Of a stretch of 64,000 nt of DNA, positions 54,534 to 62,079 are shown one piece after another. A model generated the notes under the pieces. It made no database searches, was not told the DNA's origin, and saw only the letters and a list, made by a program, of their open reading frames with translations. This DNA is from Phaeocystidibacter sp965659415. GTDB taxonomy: Bacteria > Bacteroidota > Bacteroidia > Flavobacteriales > Schleiferiaceae. The DNA lies in NCBI GenBank assembly GCA_965659415.1, contig CBFHVA010000003.1, positions 172,622-236,621 on the forward strand. The letters are read 5' to 3'. Numbering within the stretch: position 1 is the stretch's first letter; each line of letters begins with the position of its first letter. Position numbers and translations under genes: made by a program.

Positions 54534-54686
54534 CCTAATCATTAGGAAGGGGTAAATATAACAAGAAAATCACCTGTCTCACCAAATGCTAAAGGCACGA
54601 ATTATTAGGCATTTAGCTAATTTGGAGTATTGTGTTCACACCTAATAAACGCAACAAGCCCGTAACAGGTTGGCTCTGTGTGAACA
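54534..54686. promoter_or_regulatory. Repeat-rich divergent control region
   Basis: Between the trio and the Rieske-like gene. CCTAAT or its complement occurs at 54534-54539, 54541-54546 (as the palindrome CCTAATCATTAGG), 54604-54609 and 54641-54646. A 9-bp inverted repeat TGTTCACAC/GTGTGAACA lies at 54633-54641 and 54678-54686, with the second arm next to the -33 zone of the right-hand promoter. Binding of a regulator is inferred. Confidence 0.45.
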
Positions 54687-54708
54687 AAATGTTAAATGCG
54701 AATAGCCC

Positions 54709-54716
54709 TATCTTTG
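54709..54716 (+). promoter_or_regulatory. -7 element for the Rieske-like gene, almost at the start codon
   Basis: TATCTTTG, perfect TAnnTTTG, ends four bases before the ATG at 54721. Confidence 0.5.
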
Positions 54717-54720
54717 TTCC

Positions 54721-55146
54721 ATGCTTAGGAAACTTTTTTTTCTAACCCCTCTTTTTTTTCTCGGATGTCAAAATGATATCCCCCAGCAAATACCCAATGT
54801 ATTTGTAGATGAGTTCATCTATTTGAACAACCCATCTTCGCAACCCATTAACTTTATTGGAGGCTGGATTTACCACCCTGGCGGGTATAAGGGTTTGGTC
54901 GTGTATCGCAGGTATAACAACGGAGACGGGAATGATTGGGTGGCTTATGAGAGAGCTTGCCCAGATCATTATGCCAGGGATTGTGGCACGCTAAACGTAG
55001 ATGATGACATCTATCTTAAATGCCCTTGTGACGATACGGAATACCTCCTTTTTGATGGAACCGTTACGAGTGGCAGTTCTCAGTATCCCATTCTGAATTA
55101 TCACGTCGATTTTTTGGGTGACCGACTTCACATCACCAATGGGTAG
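54721..55146 (+). CDS. Small lipoprotein with a degenerate Rieske-like fold
   Basis: A 141-residue lipoprotein (lipobox FLGC, Cys16). The second half looks like a Rieske domain: WVAYERACPDHYARDCG and YLKCPCDDTEYLLFDGTVTSG. In true Rieske proteins the 2Fe-2S cluster is held by C-x-H and C-x-x-H. Here the first box is Cys80-x-x-His83 and in the second the ligand His is Asp104 (CPCDD), so a normal cluster is unlikely. The remaining cysteines Cys80, Cys88, Cys101, Cys103 may form disulfides. It stands alone between the trio operon and ahcY. Confidence 0.65.
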   Translation: MLRKLFFLTPLFFLGCQNDIPQQIPNVFVDEFIYLNNPSSQPINFIGGWIYHPGGYKGLVVYRRYNNGDGNDWVAYERACPDHYARDCGTLNVDDDIYLKCPCDDTEYLLFDGTVTSGSSQYPILNYHVDFLGDRLHITNG

Positions 55147-55221
55147 CGTAAATTAATATATGTACCATTGCATTGATTAAGGTGGTCGTCTTGTGGGATG
55201 TAAAACAGACCCAAACGCAAT

Positions 55222-55263
55222 AAAAAAGCGCCGAATGAGGATGAACCCATTCGGCGCTTTTAA
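55222..55263. terminator. Bidirectional terminator between the Rieske-like gene and ahcY
   Basis: A 14-bp perfect stem AAAAGCGCCGAATG/CATTCGGCGCTTTT around a ten-base loop. Confidence 0.88.
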
Positions 55264-55281
55264 ATTTCTAAGCCTCTACAA

Positions 55282-56598
55282 TTAGTAGCGGTAATATTCC
55301 GGTTTGTACGGTCCTTCAACTGTCACTCCGATATAATCTGCTTGATCTTGACGGAGCGTTTCCAATTCCACTCCGATGGAGTCAAGGTGAAGAGCGGCTA
55401 CTTTCTCATCCAAGTGCTTTGGCAAAGTATACACTTCATTTTGATACTGATCTCCATTCTTGTACAACTCAATTTGAGCCAACACTTGGTTGGTGAATGA
55501 ATTGGACATTACAAAGCTCGGGTGACCTGTAGCACAACCCAAGTTCACCAATCGTCCTTCGGCAAGCAGAATGATGTCCTTTCCATTAATGGTGTACTTG
55601 TCAACCTGTGGTTTGATTTCAACGTGCGACTCGCCGTGGTTGGATTTCAACCAAGCCACATCAATTTCATTGTCGAAATGGCCGATGTTACAAACGATGG
55701 TCTTGTCGTTCATCATTTCGAAGTGCTCACCTCTTACGATGTCTTTGTTACCCGTAGCCGTAACTACGATATCTGCACGCGGAATGGCATTGTCCATGCG
55801 CTTCACTTCATAACCGTCCATGGCTGCTTGCAATGCACAAATCGGATCGATTTCGGTAACAATAACACGAGCGCCGTTTCCGCGAAGCGAGGCAGCTGTA
55901 CCCTTACCTACATCACCGTACCCTGCAACCACAGCTACCTTACCAGCAATCATCACGTCAGTGGCTCGGCGAATTGCGTCCACTGCAGATTCCCTACAAC
56001 CGTACTTGTTGTCGAATTTCGACTTGGTTACAGAATCATTTACGTTGATAGCTGGCATCGGAAGTGTACCGTTCTTCATGCGCTCGTACAAGCGGTGAAC
56101 ACCCGTAGTTGTTTCTTCAGATATACCACCAATAGCATCAATCAAATGAGGGTAACGATCCAATACCATATTAGTAAGGTCGCCACCATCGTCCAAAATC
56201 ATGTTCAATGGGTCTTGTTCTTCACCGAAGAAGAACGTTTGTTCAATACACCAATCAAATTCCTCTTCCGTCAGGCCTTTCCACGCATAAACCGGAATCC
56301 CTGCAGCGGCAATGGCAGCGGCAGCGTGATCTTGTGTAGAGTAAATGTTACACGACGACCAAGTAACCTCAGCTCCTAGTTCAACCAAAGTTTCAATCAA
56401 CACAGCCGTTTGAATGGTCATGTGCAAACACCCAGCGATGCGCGCACCTTTCAATGGCTTACTTTCTCCAAACTCCTTGCGAAGCGACATCAAGCCAGGC
56501 ATCTCTGCTTCGGCCAATTCGATTTCGTTTCTGCCCCATTCGGCTAATGAAATATCTTTTACCTTGTAGGGAATGTATTTCGTTGCTGTTTCGCTCAT
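55282..56598 (-). CDS. ahcY: Adenosylhomocysteinase
   Basis: AhcY splits S-adenosylhomocysteine into adenosine and homocysteine and so recycles the methyl cycle. The 438-residue protein has GCLHMTIQTAVLIETL, NIYSTQDHAAAAI, the NAD-binding VVAGYGDVGKGTA, TEIDPICALQAAMDGY and C-terminal LDSIGVELETLRQDQADYIGV ending in PYKPEYYRY. The frame extends 24 codons further but that part does not match; a promoter at 56629-56636 lies in it, so ATG 56598 is the start. Adenosine released here could feed the nucleoside kinases elsewhere in the window. Confidence 0.97.
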   Translation of the reverse strand: MSETATKYIPYKVKDISLAEWGRNEIELAEAEMPGLMSLRKEFGESKPLKGARIAGCLHMTIQTAVLIETLVELGAEVTWSSCNIYSTQDHAAAAIAAAGIPVYAWKGLTEEEFDWCIEQTFFFGEEQDPLNMILDDGGDLTNMVLDRYPHLIDAIGGISEETTTGVHRLYERMKNGTLPMPAINVNDSVTKSKFDNKYGCRESAVDAIRRATDVMIAGKVAVVAGYGDVGKGTAASLRGNGARVIVTEIDPICALQAAMDGYEVKRMDNAIPRADIVVTATGNKDIVRGEHFEMMNDKTIVCNIGHFDNEIDVAWLKSNHGESHVEIKPQVDKYTINGKDIILLAEGRLVNLGCATGHPSFVMSNSFTNQVLAQIELYKNGDQYQNEVYTLPKHLDEKVAALHLDSIGVELETLRQDQADYIGVTVEGPYKPEYYRY

Positions 56599-56628
56599 TC
56601 TATCTATACTTGTGTGATTTTCGGATGG

Positions 56629-56636
56629 CAAAGATA
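56629..56636 (-). promoter_or_regulatory. -7 element of ahcY
   Basis: Minus strand TATCTTTG, perfect TAnnTTTG, 30 bases before the ATG at 56598. Confidence 0.45.
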
Positions 56637-56671
56637 CAACTCTAACATCTATTTTCTTTACATGGTTCAAG

Positions 56672-57310
56672 ATGGAATCTCCTGAGCATCATTTGTTTTA
56701 TCTCCAGGACGACCTTGCGATCAACTTAATTGCGGTTGACAAGGTAGAAGAGAGCGATGCGCGCAACTTGCACCCAGCCGATCAAAGACGTCTCGATGAT
56801 AAAATTCATCACCCACATAGGCGACTAGAGTTCATCGCCTCGCGGACAGCTCTCCGCTTACTGAGGCCTAAGTATATGCTTCACTATGAAGGTCGATGTC
56901 CGATTCTCGATGGCCCGGGTTTCATTTCACTCGCGCACAGTCCGCAGTACGGAGCAGCCATACACCATCCATCGAGACGAGTAGGAATTGACGTTGAGCC
57001 CGAGCGGCCCAAGCTAGCACGTCTGGCCCCGAAGTTTCTCAACGAAAGTGAAATGGACGACGTGGCATCTGGTGATTCACAATTCAAGCTTCAAATTCTT
57101 TGGGGTGCCAAAGAAGCACTGTTCAAGTTGCACAGAATGGGTGGTATAGAGTTCAAGAAGCACTTGTTCATCGATCCTATTGACGTAAGAGATAGCGGAA
57201 CGATACAAGCTAAAATTCTGACAGACAGCGAAAACACCCCGTGTGAAATCGGATACTTTTTTCATGAAAATCAGTACGTTGTTTATGCAAAAAGTGAAAT
57301 CGACCTTTGA
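56672..57310 (+). CDS. 4'-phosphopantetheinyl transferase superfamily protein
   Basis: These enzymes move phosphopantetheine from CoA to a carrier protein Ser. The 212-residue protein is of the Sfp/AcpT type with the metal and substrate motifs GIDVEPERP (about 109-117) and ILWGAKEALFKL (about 146-157), and SLAHSPQYGAA before them. No polyketide or peptide synthase is nearby, so it may serve fatty acid ACP or aryl polyene carriers elsewhere. GGGP synthase follows 32 bases later. Confidence 0.88.
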   Translation: MESPEHHLFYLQDDLAINLIAVDKVEESDARNLHPADQRRLDDKIHHPHRRLEFIASRTALRLLRPKYMLHYEGRCPILDGPGFISLAHSPQYGAAIHHPSRRVGIDVEPERPKLARLAPKFLNESEMDDVASGDSQFKLQILWGAKEALFKLHRMGGIEFKKHLFIDPIDVRDSGTIQAKILTDSENTPCEIGYFFHENQYVVYAKSEIDL

Positions 57311-57321
57311 TGTTGATTTCG

Positions 57322-57329
57322 TAGGTTTG
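57322..57329 (+). promoter_or_regulatory. -7 element for the GGGP synthase gene
   Basis: TAGGTTTG, perfect TAnnTTTG, 13 bases before the ATG at 57343, giving a leader of under ten bases. Confidence 0.4.
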
Positions 57330-57342
57330 CAAAAACCAATCG

Positions 57343-58104
57343 ATGGACCCTTCCATTAAAACATATTTATCCGAAGCAAAACGCCAAGGCGAAAAGAAGC
57401 TGGCCGTTTTAATTGATCCCGATAAGTCTGGAACAGGATATTTACACCGTGTTATGGAGGTGGTAAATCGCGCCGGTATTGAGCTGATTTTCTTTGGTGG
57501 AAGTTTACTTACGCGCTATGAGCTAGACGAGCACATCCAAACCATGCGTTCGCTCACTTCGGCAAAAATCATCCTCTTCCCTGGTAGCTCACTTCAGGTT
57601 ACGCCAGAAGCGGATGCTCTTCTCTACTTATCTCTAATATCAGGCAGAAATCCAGAGCTATTGATTGGTCAGCATGTGGTGGCTGCTCCTATGATTAAAC
57701 AATACGGAATCGAACCGTTATCTACTGGTTACATGCTGGTAGATGGTGGCCGACCTACAACTGCATCCTATATTTCCGCAACGCTCCCACTCCCAAGTGA
57801 CAAACCAGACATTGCAGCGTGCACAGCCATGGCTGGCGATATGCTTGGTTTGCAGCACTTTTACTTAGACGCGGGAAGTGGCGCTTTAAATCCGGTTCCA
57901 GCCGATATGATTAAGGCCGTCAACAATGTGATTTCAGCTCCCTTAATTGTAGGTGGAGGTATTCGCAGCGTGGAACAAGCACTCACTGCGGCGAAAGCTG
58001 GAGCCGATGTGATTGTGGTAGGCAACGCCGCAGAGAAGGACCCGAACCTTTTAGAGGATATTGCACTCAACGTACACGCCTTGTCCGAAAGAACCGAAGC
58101 ATGA
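57343..58104 (+). CDS. Geranylgeranylglyceryl (or heptaprenylglyceryl) phosphate synthase family protein
   Basis: Bacteroidota carry a GGGPS group that joins a prenyl chain to sn-glycerol-1-phosphate. The 253-residue TIM barrel shows AVLIDPDKSG near the N terminus, FFGGSLLT, LFPGSSLQV, TGYMLVDGG, LDAGSGA and the phosphate-binding VGGGIRSVEQA and VVGNAAE loops. The function of the ether lipid in Bacteroidota is not clear; the enzyme assignment is sound, while prenyl length is open. The stop overlaps the YkoF-like gene by four bases (ATGA). Confidence 0.9.
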   Translation: MDPSIKTYLSEAKRQGEKKLAVLIDPDKSGTGYLHRVMEVVNRAGIELIFFGGSLLTRYELDEHIQTMRSLTSAKIILFPGSSLQVTPEADALLYLSLISGRNPELLIGQHVVAAPMIKQYGIEPLSTGYMLVDGGRPTTASYISATLPLPSDKPDIAACTAMAGDMLGLQHFYLDAGSGALNPVPADMIKAVNNVISAPLIVGGGIRSVEQALTAAKAGADVIVVGNAAEKDPNLLEDIALNVHALSERTEA

Positions 58105-58373
58105 TTTTTACGGTAGAGATTTCATGCTATCCCCTGTCTGAGGATTACTTGCGCATTGTTGATTCATTTATCGTAAAGATGAATGATTATCAAGGCATAA
58201 AGGCCATAACCTCGCATTCAAGCACTTTGATTATCGGCGAAAGCTCGGTAGTCTTCCCCGCACTTCAAAAGGAAATTGAGCGCACCTTTAGTCAAGAAGG
58301 AAAGGCCTCTTTTGTGATGAAAGTACTGGGCGGTGATCTAACTGAATCCGTGGATTTAAGCCCCTATGCCTAA
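58101..58373 (+). CDS. YkoF/MTH1187-like thiamine-binding family protein
   Basis: A 90-residue single-domain protein with the pattern VEISCYPLSEDYLRIVDSFI and FVMKVLGGDL, as in the MTH1187/YkoF family that binds thiamine or hydroxymethylpyrimidine. It overlaps GGGPS by four bases and the kinase by eight. The TPP riboswitch 550 bases downstream supports a thiamine role. Single-domain members form dimers. Recognition is from pattern and context. Confidence 0.72.
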   Translation: MIFTVEISCYPLSEDYLRIVDSFIVKMNDYQGIKAITSHSSTLIIGESSVVFPALQKEIERTFSQEGKASFVMKVLGGDLTESVDLSPYA

Positions 58374-58881
58374 TTCCATCGTTGTAACAGGACCCGAATC
58401 GACGGGGAAATCAACAACTACACAATTTCTTGCGCAGAACTTTTCACTTCCGGCGGTTTCTGAAATGGCACGCAGCTACTTAGAAAACCTCGATAGGGAT
58501 TATGTGGAGGACGACCTGCACAAGATGGCCAAACTTCAGCTAGAAACTCATAAGGAAATTGAACAATCGAGCCCTTCATGGGTCGTTTGCGACACCGATC
58601 TTCTAACCTTCGTTATATGGTGGGAAGTAAAATACGGCGCTTGTCCGGCTGTATGGGTCGACGCTTGGCGAAAACACCTACCAAAACATTACTTATTAAT
58701 GAACATCGACCTTCCTTGGGAAGCCGATCCATTACGCGAACACCCTCACCTACGGGAAGAACTGTTCGAACGCTATCTCGAAAAACTGGAAAATTCTAAG
58801 GTGAGCTACACTTTGATTAGCGGATCACTGGACGAGCGTTTCCAACAGGCTCAATTAGCAGTCGGACAAATAATAAAGTAG
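58366..58881 (+). CDS. AAA-type small-molecule kinase, NadR C-terminal-like
   Basis: A 171-residue P-loop protein (VVTGPESTGKSTTTQFLA, residues 5-22) with the pattern EMARSYLENL, VVCDTDLLTF and LLMNIDLPWEADPLREHP, as in the ribosylnicotinamide kinase part of NadR (AAA_28). No nucleotidyltransferase domain is attached. It overlaps the YkoF-like gene by eight bases and lies just before the TPP riboswitch, so it may phosphorylate thiamine instead of nicotinamide riboside. That is inference from the location. Confidence 0.78.
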   Translation: MPNSIVVTGPESTGKSTTTQFLAQNFSLPAVSEMARSYLENLDRDYVEDDLHKMAKLQLETHKEIEQSSPSWVVCDTDLLTFVIWWEVKYGACPAVWVDAWRKHLPKHYLLMNIDLPWEADPLREHPHLREELFERYLEKLENSKVSYTLISGSLDERFQQAQLAVGQIIK

Positions 58882-58922
58882 GTCTTCACTTTTTCAGCGA
58901 ATCATTCCTTTATACCTTCGCA

Positions 58923-59005
58923 CTAATCTCACAGGGGTGTCCGCCGGCTGGCGGACTGAGATTATACCCTTCGAACCTGGGCAGGTAATGCTGCCAAGGG
59001 ATGTT
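58923..59005 (+). ncRNA. TPP (THI-box) riboswitch
   Basis: All conserved parts are seen in order: CTCACAGGGGTGTCC, a GC-rich P3 stem GTCCGCC/GGCGGAC, CTGAGATTATACCC (the CUGAGA pyrimidine sensor), GAACCTGGGCAGGTAATGCTGCC (pyrophosphate sensor) and closing AAGGGATG. It lies 64 bases before the ATG of the TonB receptor at 59069. It should lower expression of the receptor when thiamine pyrophosphate is plentiful. No clear terminator follows, so control of translation is more likely. Confidence 0.95.
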
Positions 59006-59068
59006 TAATTTTCAATTTAGAAACCAAGCGAGTAATTGCCCCTGTTTCTCGTGATAAAGAGATTTATC

Positions 59069-61435
59069 ATGAAGCAATTGTCTATGCTTGGCATCTTCCT
59101 ACTTCTCACTACCACAGCGTGGGCGCAGAGGACGGTTACAGGAAAGGTGCTAGACCGTGAAACCGGAGAAGCCGTATTTCATGCCATTGTACACTCAGGC
59201 TACAAAAGTGTACGCGTTAACAACATGGGAGGATTTTCCCTTCAAACTACTAATGACCAAGAAGTTACGGTAAGCGCCGTTGGTTATGCCGATCAGATTA
59301 TTCCATCAACAGAGGATGAAATTACCGTACAGCTCGTTCCCAACGAAAACTTTTTGAAATCCGTCGAAGTGGCCGCCCTTCGAGCCACCGATGACGACCC
59401 CGTTGCACGAACGGATTACAACGAAGCCGATATCGAACTAAACGATGTAGCCAGGGATATTCCTTATATACTCGAAAACACACCATCTGTAGTGACCACT
59501 TCGGATGCTGGAGCAGGGATTGGATACACCGGGTTGCGCATTCGTGGTAGCGATCAAACCCGAATCAATGTTACCATAAACGGGGTGCCTGTAAACGATC
59601 AAGAATCCCAAGGTGTTTTTTGGGTGAATACTCCTGATCTAGCATCGAGTTTGAGCAGTATGCAAATTCAAAGAGGGGTTGGCACATCCACTAATGGAGC
59701 CGGCGCCTTTGGGGCAAGCATCAACATGCAAACCAAGAGCTTTACACAAGATGCGTATGCCGATTTACACGTGGGTGGTGGCTCTTTCAATACGCAGCGC
59801 TACACGCTTACATTTGGTACGGGCCTTATCGGAGATCATTGGACATTAGATGGGCGAGCCTCTCGAATTACAAGCGACGGTTGGATTGACCGTGCTTCGA
59901 GCGATTTGAGAAGCTATTACTTAGCGCTTGGCTATCAGGCAAAAAACACGACCGTCAAGGCGGTGGTATTCGGAGGGCGTGAACGTACTTATCAAGCTTG
60001 GTACGGAACGGATTCAGCTACGTATGAATCAGACCCAACCTTCAACTTGGCGGGAATGTATACCGATGAAAACGGGAATGTTCAATTTTACGATGATCAG
60101 GTTGATAATTACGGACAAGACTACTACCAGCTCCACATCAACCACAACCTCGATAATGATTGGAGTCTAGGTCTCTCAGGATTCTACACTCGTGGTGCAG
60201 GATATTATGAGGAGTACCGCGAAGACCAAAACCATGTAGATTATGGACTCACACCGGTTATCATTGACACCACCGTAATTGCAACTACAGATCTTGCTCG
60301 AAGACTTTGGTTAGATAATCATTTCTACGGAGTAGTGGCTAATGCCACAGGTAGAGTGGGTGATGTCAACCTTATCATTGGCGGTGGTTGGAATCGATAC
60401 GACGGCGATCACTTCGGCAACGTGATATGGGCCAGATGGATTAATAACGCCAACCCCAATCATGAATTTTACTTCAATAATAGCGTTAAGACCAATGTGA
60501 ATGCGTACGTCAAGGCCGATTACGACTTGACGGAGAAGTTGTCCATTTATGCCGACATGCAGGTTCGATCCGTGAACTACGAAGGCGGGGGGACAGAAGA
60601 AGAAAATGTGGTATTCGATTTTTCAGATGACCTGTTTTTCTTCAACCCAAAGGCTGGATTGGTGTATACTTTGGAGTCGAGCCGATTATACGCAAGCTAT
60701 GCGGTGGCGAATAGAGAACCGAACCGTGTGGACTATTTCAACGCGGCTATTACGGGTGATGACATGCCAGAGGCGGAGCGCTTGCAAGATATTGAGCTCG
60801 GTTATGAAGGACGCTCCAACGACTTCGCGTGGAGTGTGAACAGTTACTTCATGTACTACACCAACCAACTTGCCTTAACGGGCGAGTTAAATTCGGTAGG
60901 AGCGGCCATCCGCGAGAACATTGGCGAATCTTACCGCGTAGGTATAGAAATTTCATCAACTTGGAGACCCATTCCACAACTCACCATTTCGGAGAATGTA
61001 ACGTTCAGTGACAATCGCAATCTGAATTATTTCGAAGAAGTGGTTGGAATTGGATTGGTAGATCGCGGGAACACGCCCATATCCTACTCACCTGCTTTAA
61101 TTGCCAATGTGATCGCAACAGCGCACTTACCTTATAATCTCGATCTCTCCGTTACTCCTCGTTATGTGAGTAAGCAATACCTGAGCAATACGGGCTTGGA
61201 AGGGCTGGTATTACCGGAGTATTTCGTTACCGACCTTCGCCTCTCCGGGGAGTGGGCACTCGGATCGATTAAGAGACTTCGCGTGTATGTGAGTGCTCTG
61301 AATGTATTCAGTGCAAGCTATGCACCCAATGGATACTCATATTCTTACGAATGGAACGGGCAACAGTTCTATGGGATGGGATTCTACCCACAGGCTCCTA
61401 TCAACTACATGTTTGGGACTGAGTTTAGTTTCTAG
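59069..61435 (+). CDS. TonB-dependent receptor under TPP riboswitch, probable thiamine transporter
   Basis: A 788-residue outer-membrane receptor from ATG 59069: signal peptide (to AWAQ, about 20), carboxypeptidase-like domain (VTGKVLDRETGEAVFHAIV, about 22-90), plug (LENTPSVVTTSDAGAGIGY, LRIRGSDQTRINVTINGVPVN, IQRGVGTSTNGAGAFGASI) and barrel ending YMFGTEFSF. The riboswitch directly upstream indicates uptake of thiamine or a precursor. The longer frame begins 11 codons earlier with a less good signal sequence. A terminator follows at 61453. Confidence 0.92.
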   Translation: MKQLSMLGIFLLLTTTAWAQRTVTGKVLDRETGEAVFHAIVHSGYKSVRVNNMGGFSLQTTNDQEVTVSAVGYADQIIPSTEDEITVQLVPNENFLKSVEVAALRATDDDPVARTDYNEADIELNDVARDIPYILENTPSVVTTSDAGAGIGYTGLRIRGSDQTRINVTINGVPVNDQESQGVFWVNTPDLASSLSSMQIQRGVGTSTNGAGAFGASINMQTKSFTQDAYADLHVGGGSFNTQRYTLTFGTGLIGDHWTLDGRASRITSDGWIDRASSDLRSYYLALGYQAKNTTVKAVVFGGRERTYQAWYGTDSATYESDPTFNLAGMYTDENGNVQFYDDQVDNYGQDYYQLHINHNLDNDWSLGLSGFYTRGAGYYEEYREDQNHVDYGLTPVIIDTTVIATTDLARRLWLDNHFYGVVANATGRVGDVNLIIGGGWNRYDGDHFGNVIWARWINNANPNHEFYFNNSVKTNVNAYVKADYDLTEKLSIYADMQVRSVNYEGGGTEEENVVFDFSDDLFFFNPKAGLVYTLESSRLYASYAVANREPNRVDYFNAAITGDDMPEAERLQDIELGYEGRSNDFAWSVNSYFMYYTNQLALTGELNSVGAAIRENIGESYRVGIEISSTWRPIPQLTISENVTFSDNRNLNYFEEVVGIGLVDRGNTPISYSPALIANVIATAHLPYNLDLSVTPRYVSKQYLSNTGLEGLVLPEYFVTDLRLSGEWALGSIKRLRVYVSALNVFSASYAPNGYSYSYEWNGQQFYGMGFYPQAPINYMFGTEFSF

Positions 61436-61452
61436 GAACATCGAGTCGGAAC

Positions 61453-61484
61453 AAAGGGATCGGCGGATTGTCGGTCCCTTTTTT
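61453..61484. terminator. Bidirectional terminator between the thiamine receptor and the LRR gene
   Basis: A 12-bp stem with G-U pairs (61453-61464 with 61470-61481, loop GGATT) then TTTTTT. The LRR stop codon touches its right edge. Confidence 0.75.
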
Positions 61485-62079
61485 ATTTCTGGCAATCACA
61501 CACCTTGGTCAATTCCACAGTCGCATTTGTGAAATCTTCTCCGTATTTCTCTAAATAATCGGATTCGGAAAGATAGGTTTGTCGCAAATCGAGGAACTTC
61601 AAATTGGGAAGCTCACCTAATGATATTGGGAGTTCGCTGATATCGGAATGCCATAAGTCGAGCCTCTCCAGGTTAATCAAAGTTGAAATCCCCTCCGGAA
61701 AAGAAGCAACCGGGCAATCTGCCAGGTATATTTCTTGAAGTTCAACTAAGCTATAAAGTGCCGTTGGGAATACGGTGAACGCGTTATTCTCCAGGATGAT
61801 CACCTTTAAGTTGGTTAGCTGATTGATGGAATCAGGAATGGATGTCAATTCATTCTTTCCCAAGTCGAGCACTACCAAGTTGGGAAACGTCCAAATTTCT
61901 TCAGGGATAGATTCCAGGTCTTCTCTGCGCAGTTCGAGATAAAAAACTTCATTAGGTGTTTCGAGCGCTTCCTGTAAATCATCAAACACTTCGTAGCGCT
62001 CATCCCATTCAACTTGCTGAGTCAAACCTGGAATAAAAGCGAACCAACTAACTAAGGATAGTACGTGCTTGAGTTTCAT
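61483..62079 (-). CDS. Secreted leucine-rich repeat protein
   Basis: A 198-residue protein with a signal peptide (to GLTQ, about 20) and about five LRR units of the bacterial 23-residue type: FPNLVVLDLGKNELTSIPDS, LTNLKVIILENNAFTVFP, LVELQEIYLADCPVASFP, LINLERLDLWHSDISELP, LPNLKFLDLRQTYLS. It ends in CDCQK. Its first 32 bases overlap the end of ribF in another frame, so it is cotranscribed with ribF. Partner unknown. Confidence 0.82.
   Translation of the reverse strand: MKLKHVLSLVSWFAFIPGLTQQVEWDERYEVFDDLQEALETPNEVFYLELRREDLESIPEEIWTFPNLVVLDLGKNELTSIPDSINQLTNLKVIILENNAFTVFPTALYSLVELQEIYLADCPVASFPEGISTLINLERLDLWHSDISELPISLGELPNLKFLDLRQTYLSESDYLEKYGEDFTNATVELTKVCDCQK

Noticed and set aside
55522..56379. 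A 285-codon open frame opposite ahcY
   Set aside because: Antisense to a highly conserved enzyme; the composition (Val, His, Cys, Ser) mirrors the complement of ahcY codons and no signal or motif is seen.
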